Source of the DNA: an uncultured Atopobium sp.
Lineage (GTDB): Bacteria > Actinomycetota > Coriobacteriia > Coriobacteriales > Atopobiaceae
NCBI GenBank assembly: GCA_946647055.1
Contig: CAMPCT010000031.1
Location: 1-14,965 of the forward strand
DNA length: 14,965 bases
Reading direction: 5' to 3'
Below the pieces are notes generated by a model, which did no database searches, was not told the origin of the DNA, and was given only the letters and a program-made list of their open reading frames with translations. A program made the position numbers and the translations under genes. How positions within the stretch are numbered: the first letter of the stretch is position 1; each line of letters begins with the position of its first letter. This document shows positions 13,825 through 14,965 of this stretch, piece after piece.

Positions 13825-14835
13825 CTAGAGCTCGACCGTGGTGCCCACGCCCTCTGCCTCGGCGCGCGCGACGATGCGCGCGATGGTCGCGAGGTCCTGG
13901 AGCGACAGGCCCGTGGAGTCGAACACGGTGATCTGGTCGGCAGAGGTGCGTCCCGCCGTGGCACCCGCGATGACAGCGCCAATCTCGTCGAGCTGGTCGG
14001 GAAGCAGCCCTTGGGCGTACGGGATCTCGCACTCCCCCACCGTCGTGGCCTGGCGGACGTCATCGACGACCACGCGAGCGCTCGCAAGCAGCTCGGACTC
14101 GACCTCCTGCTTGCCGGACTTGTCCGCCCCCACGCACGAGAGGTGCGTTCCCGGACGGACCCACTCGGCGCGCAGGTAGGGCTCGTAGCTGGGCGTGGCG
14201 GTCATGATGACGTCGGCCTGGCGCACCGCCTGCTCGAGACCGGCCGTTTCGAGCGCGGGGGCGGTGATGCCACTGCCCGCCAGCAGCGCCGTGAGCTCGC
14301 TCGCGATGGTGACGAGGCGCCCCTCGGCCGTCGCGCCGCGATGCGGGTTGGTCACGATGACCCGCTCGAGCTGCGGAAGCGCGACAAGGTTTGCCGCGAT
14401 GAGGAAGGGGCACAGCCCACCGTCGCCACAGACGACGAGCGTGCGCGAGTCCTCGCGCGCCAACCACTTGGCACCGACGGCACCCGCCGCGCCGGTACGG
14501 AAGCGCGTGATGGGCATGGCGTTGAGCACGGCCTTGGGGGCGCCAGTGGCGTAGTCGAACACCAGCGAGGTACCGTGGTAGACGGGAAGCCCCTGCTCGG
14601 GGTTGTCGTAGTAGCAGCTGATCGCCTTGAGGCCCCAAATGCCGTCGCCGTCGAGGTTACCGCTCTTGAGGTCCATGTCGCGCACGCCCTCACGGAAGTC
14701 GTGATAGAGCAGCGGCCAAACCGAGCCGGTGCCGGCGTGCTTCTGGGAGTATGCGGCCTCCACGGCCTCGATGGCCATGGGGACGGTGACGAGGCCGCGC
14801 ACCTCGTCCGCGTTGAGGATCCGAATGGTGTCCAT
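13825..14835 (-). CDS. Ornithine cyclodeaminase/mu-crystallin family NAD(P)-dependent oxidoreductase
   Basis: This 336-residue cytoplasmic enzyme belongs to a family that includes ornithine and lysine cyclodeaminases, ketimine reductases, alanine dehydrogenases and SbnB-type dehydrogenases. Seen: K57 in DLKSGN, K70 in WGLKAI, RTGAAGAVGAKWLA at 113-126, a Rossmann fold starting VVCGDGGLC at 134-142, ADVIMTATPS at 207-216, VGADKSGKQE at 235-244 with D238 at the catalytic Asp position of ornithine cyclodeaminase, and VFDSTGLSLQD at 304-314. The dinucleotide loop reads GDGGLC where the family usually has GxGxQA, which is unusual. ATG at 14835 follows GGAGG by five bases; upstream starts at 14862 and 14880 lack one. 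It is the first gene of a unit with the aminotransferase. Family firm, reaction undecided. Confidence 0.9.
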   Translation of the reverse strand: MDTIRILNADEVRGLVTVPMAIEAVEAAYSQKHAGTGSVWPLLYHDFREGVRDMDLKSGNLDGDGIWGLKAISCYYDNPEQGLPVYHGTSLVFDYATGAPKAVLNAMPITRFRTGAAGAVGAKWLAREDSRTLVVCGDGGLCPFLIAANLVALPQLERVIVTNPHRGATAEGRLVTIASELTALLAGSGITAPALETAGLEQAVRQADVIMTATPSYEPYLRAEWVRPGTHLSCVGADKSGKQEVESELLASARVVVDDVRQATTVGECEIPYAQGLLPDQLDEIGAVIAGATAGRTSADQITVFDSTGLSLQDLATIARIVARAEAEGVGTTVEL

Positions 14836-14927
14836 GATGTCCTCCACCAGGTCGTCGGGCATGGGCGGACATGGCCCCACGACGGGACCGACCGCACATG
14901 CGCTTGTCTCCAGGAAGAGGCCAGGCG

Positions 14928-14965
14928 GAGACGGAGCGGGACACGCGTTGTCCCGATTCCGTCCC
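14928..14965. repeat. Two-tier inverted repeat at the right edge, upstream of the oxidoreductase gene
   Basis: GGGACA-CGCGT-TGTCCC (14938-14954) is flanked by a second pair of arms, GACGGA (14930-14935) and TCCGTC (14958-14963), giving a long interrupted stem. It lies about 100 bases before the oxidoreductase start. No T-run is visible after it on the minus strand, and the plus-strand side runs off the window. It could be an operator, a leader-RNA structure, or the end of a gene beyond the edge. No clear promoter was found between it and the gene. Confidence 0.45.

Overview
The window is high-GC chromosomal DNA, tightly packed with genes. The mix of genes suggests a carbohydrate-fermenting anaerobic Gram-positive actinobacterium. 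It has a lipoprotein-type sugar-binding protein with an MsmK-like ATPase, a Cof-type HAD phosphatase, a large SpoIIE-type switch protein, and AAGGGA/GGAGG ribosome binding sites. My best guess is the Coriobacteriia (Olsenella/Atopobium-like). This is an inference from gene content and style; the window holds no rRNA or other phylogenetic marker. I see no tRNA, rRNA, CRISPR array, insertion sequence or phage gene.

Region 1 (1-5576, minus strand) is a five-gene operon for uptake and hydrolysis of fructosyl sugars. In transcription order it encodes two CUT1-type permeases, a long lipoprotein substrate-binding protein, a cytoplasmic GH32 beta-fructosidase and an MsmK-like ATPase cut by the window edge. 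Permeases, binding protein and GH32 enzyme follow the same order as the pneumococcal sus (SusT1-SusT2-SusX-SusH) fructooligosaccharide locus, so sucrose or short fructooligosaccharides are the likely substrate. A TTGACA-N17-TATGCT promoter and a perfect 11-bp inverted repeat just downstream of its expected start precede the operon. The binding-protein/GH32 gap holds a strong hairpin that could form a pseudoknot.

Region 2 (5577-9544, plus strand) holds a HAD-IIB hydrolase divergent from the operon, a stand-alone ABC exporter half-transporter and a CPBP (CAAX-like) membrane protease starting at TTG. Each seems to have its own leader.

Region 3 (9563-12403, minus strand) is the most unusual gene. 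It encodes one 946-residue membrane protein joining a LytS-like membrane domain, an extracytoplasmic sensor, HAMP, a PP2C/SpoIIE phosphatase and a C-terminal RsbW-like kinase. It therefore carries the two opposing activities of a partner-switching system in one chain. No STAS partner or sigma factor is visible in the window.

Region 4 (12532-14965, minus strand) is a two-gene unit: an ornithine-cyclodeaminase/mu-crystallin family oxidoreductase, then a fold-type I PLP aminotransferase, ended by a clear intrinsic terminator. The pair could convert a diamino acid through a cyclic ketimine to an imino acid, but this is inference. The long open frames antisense to these genes look like high-GC shadows and were not annotated.
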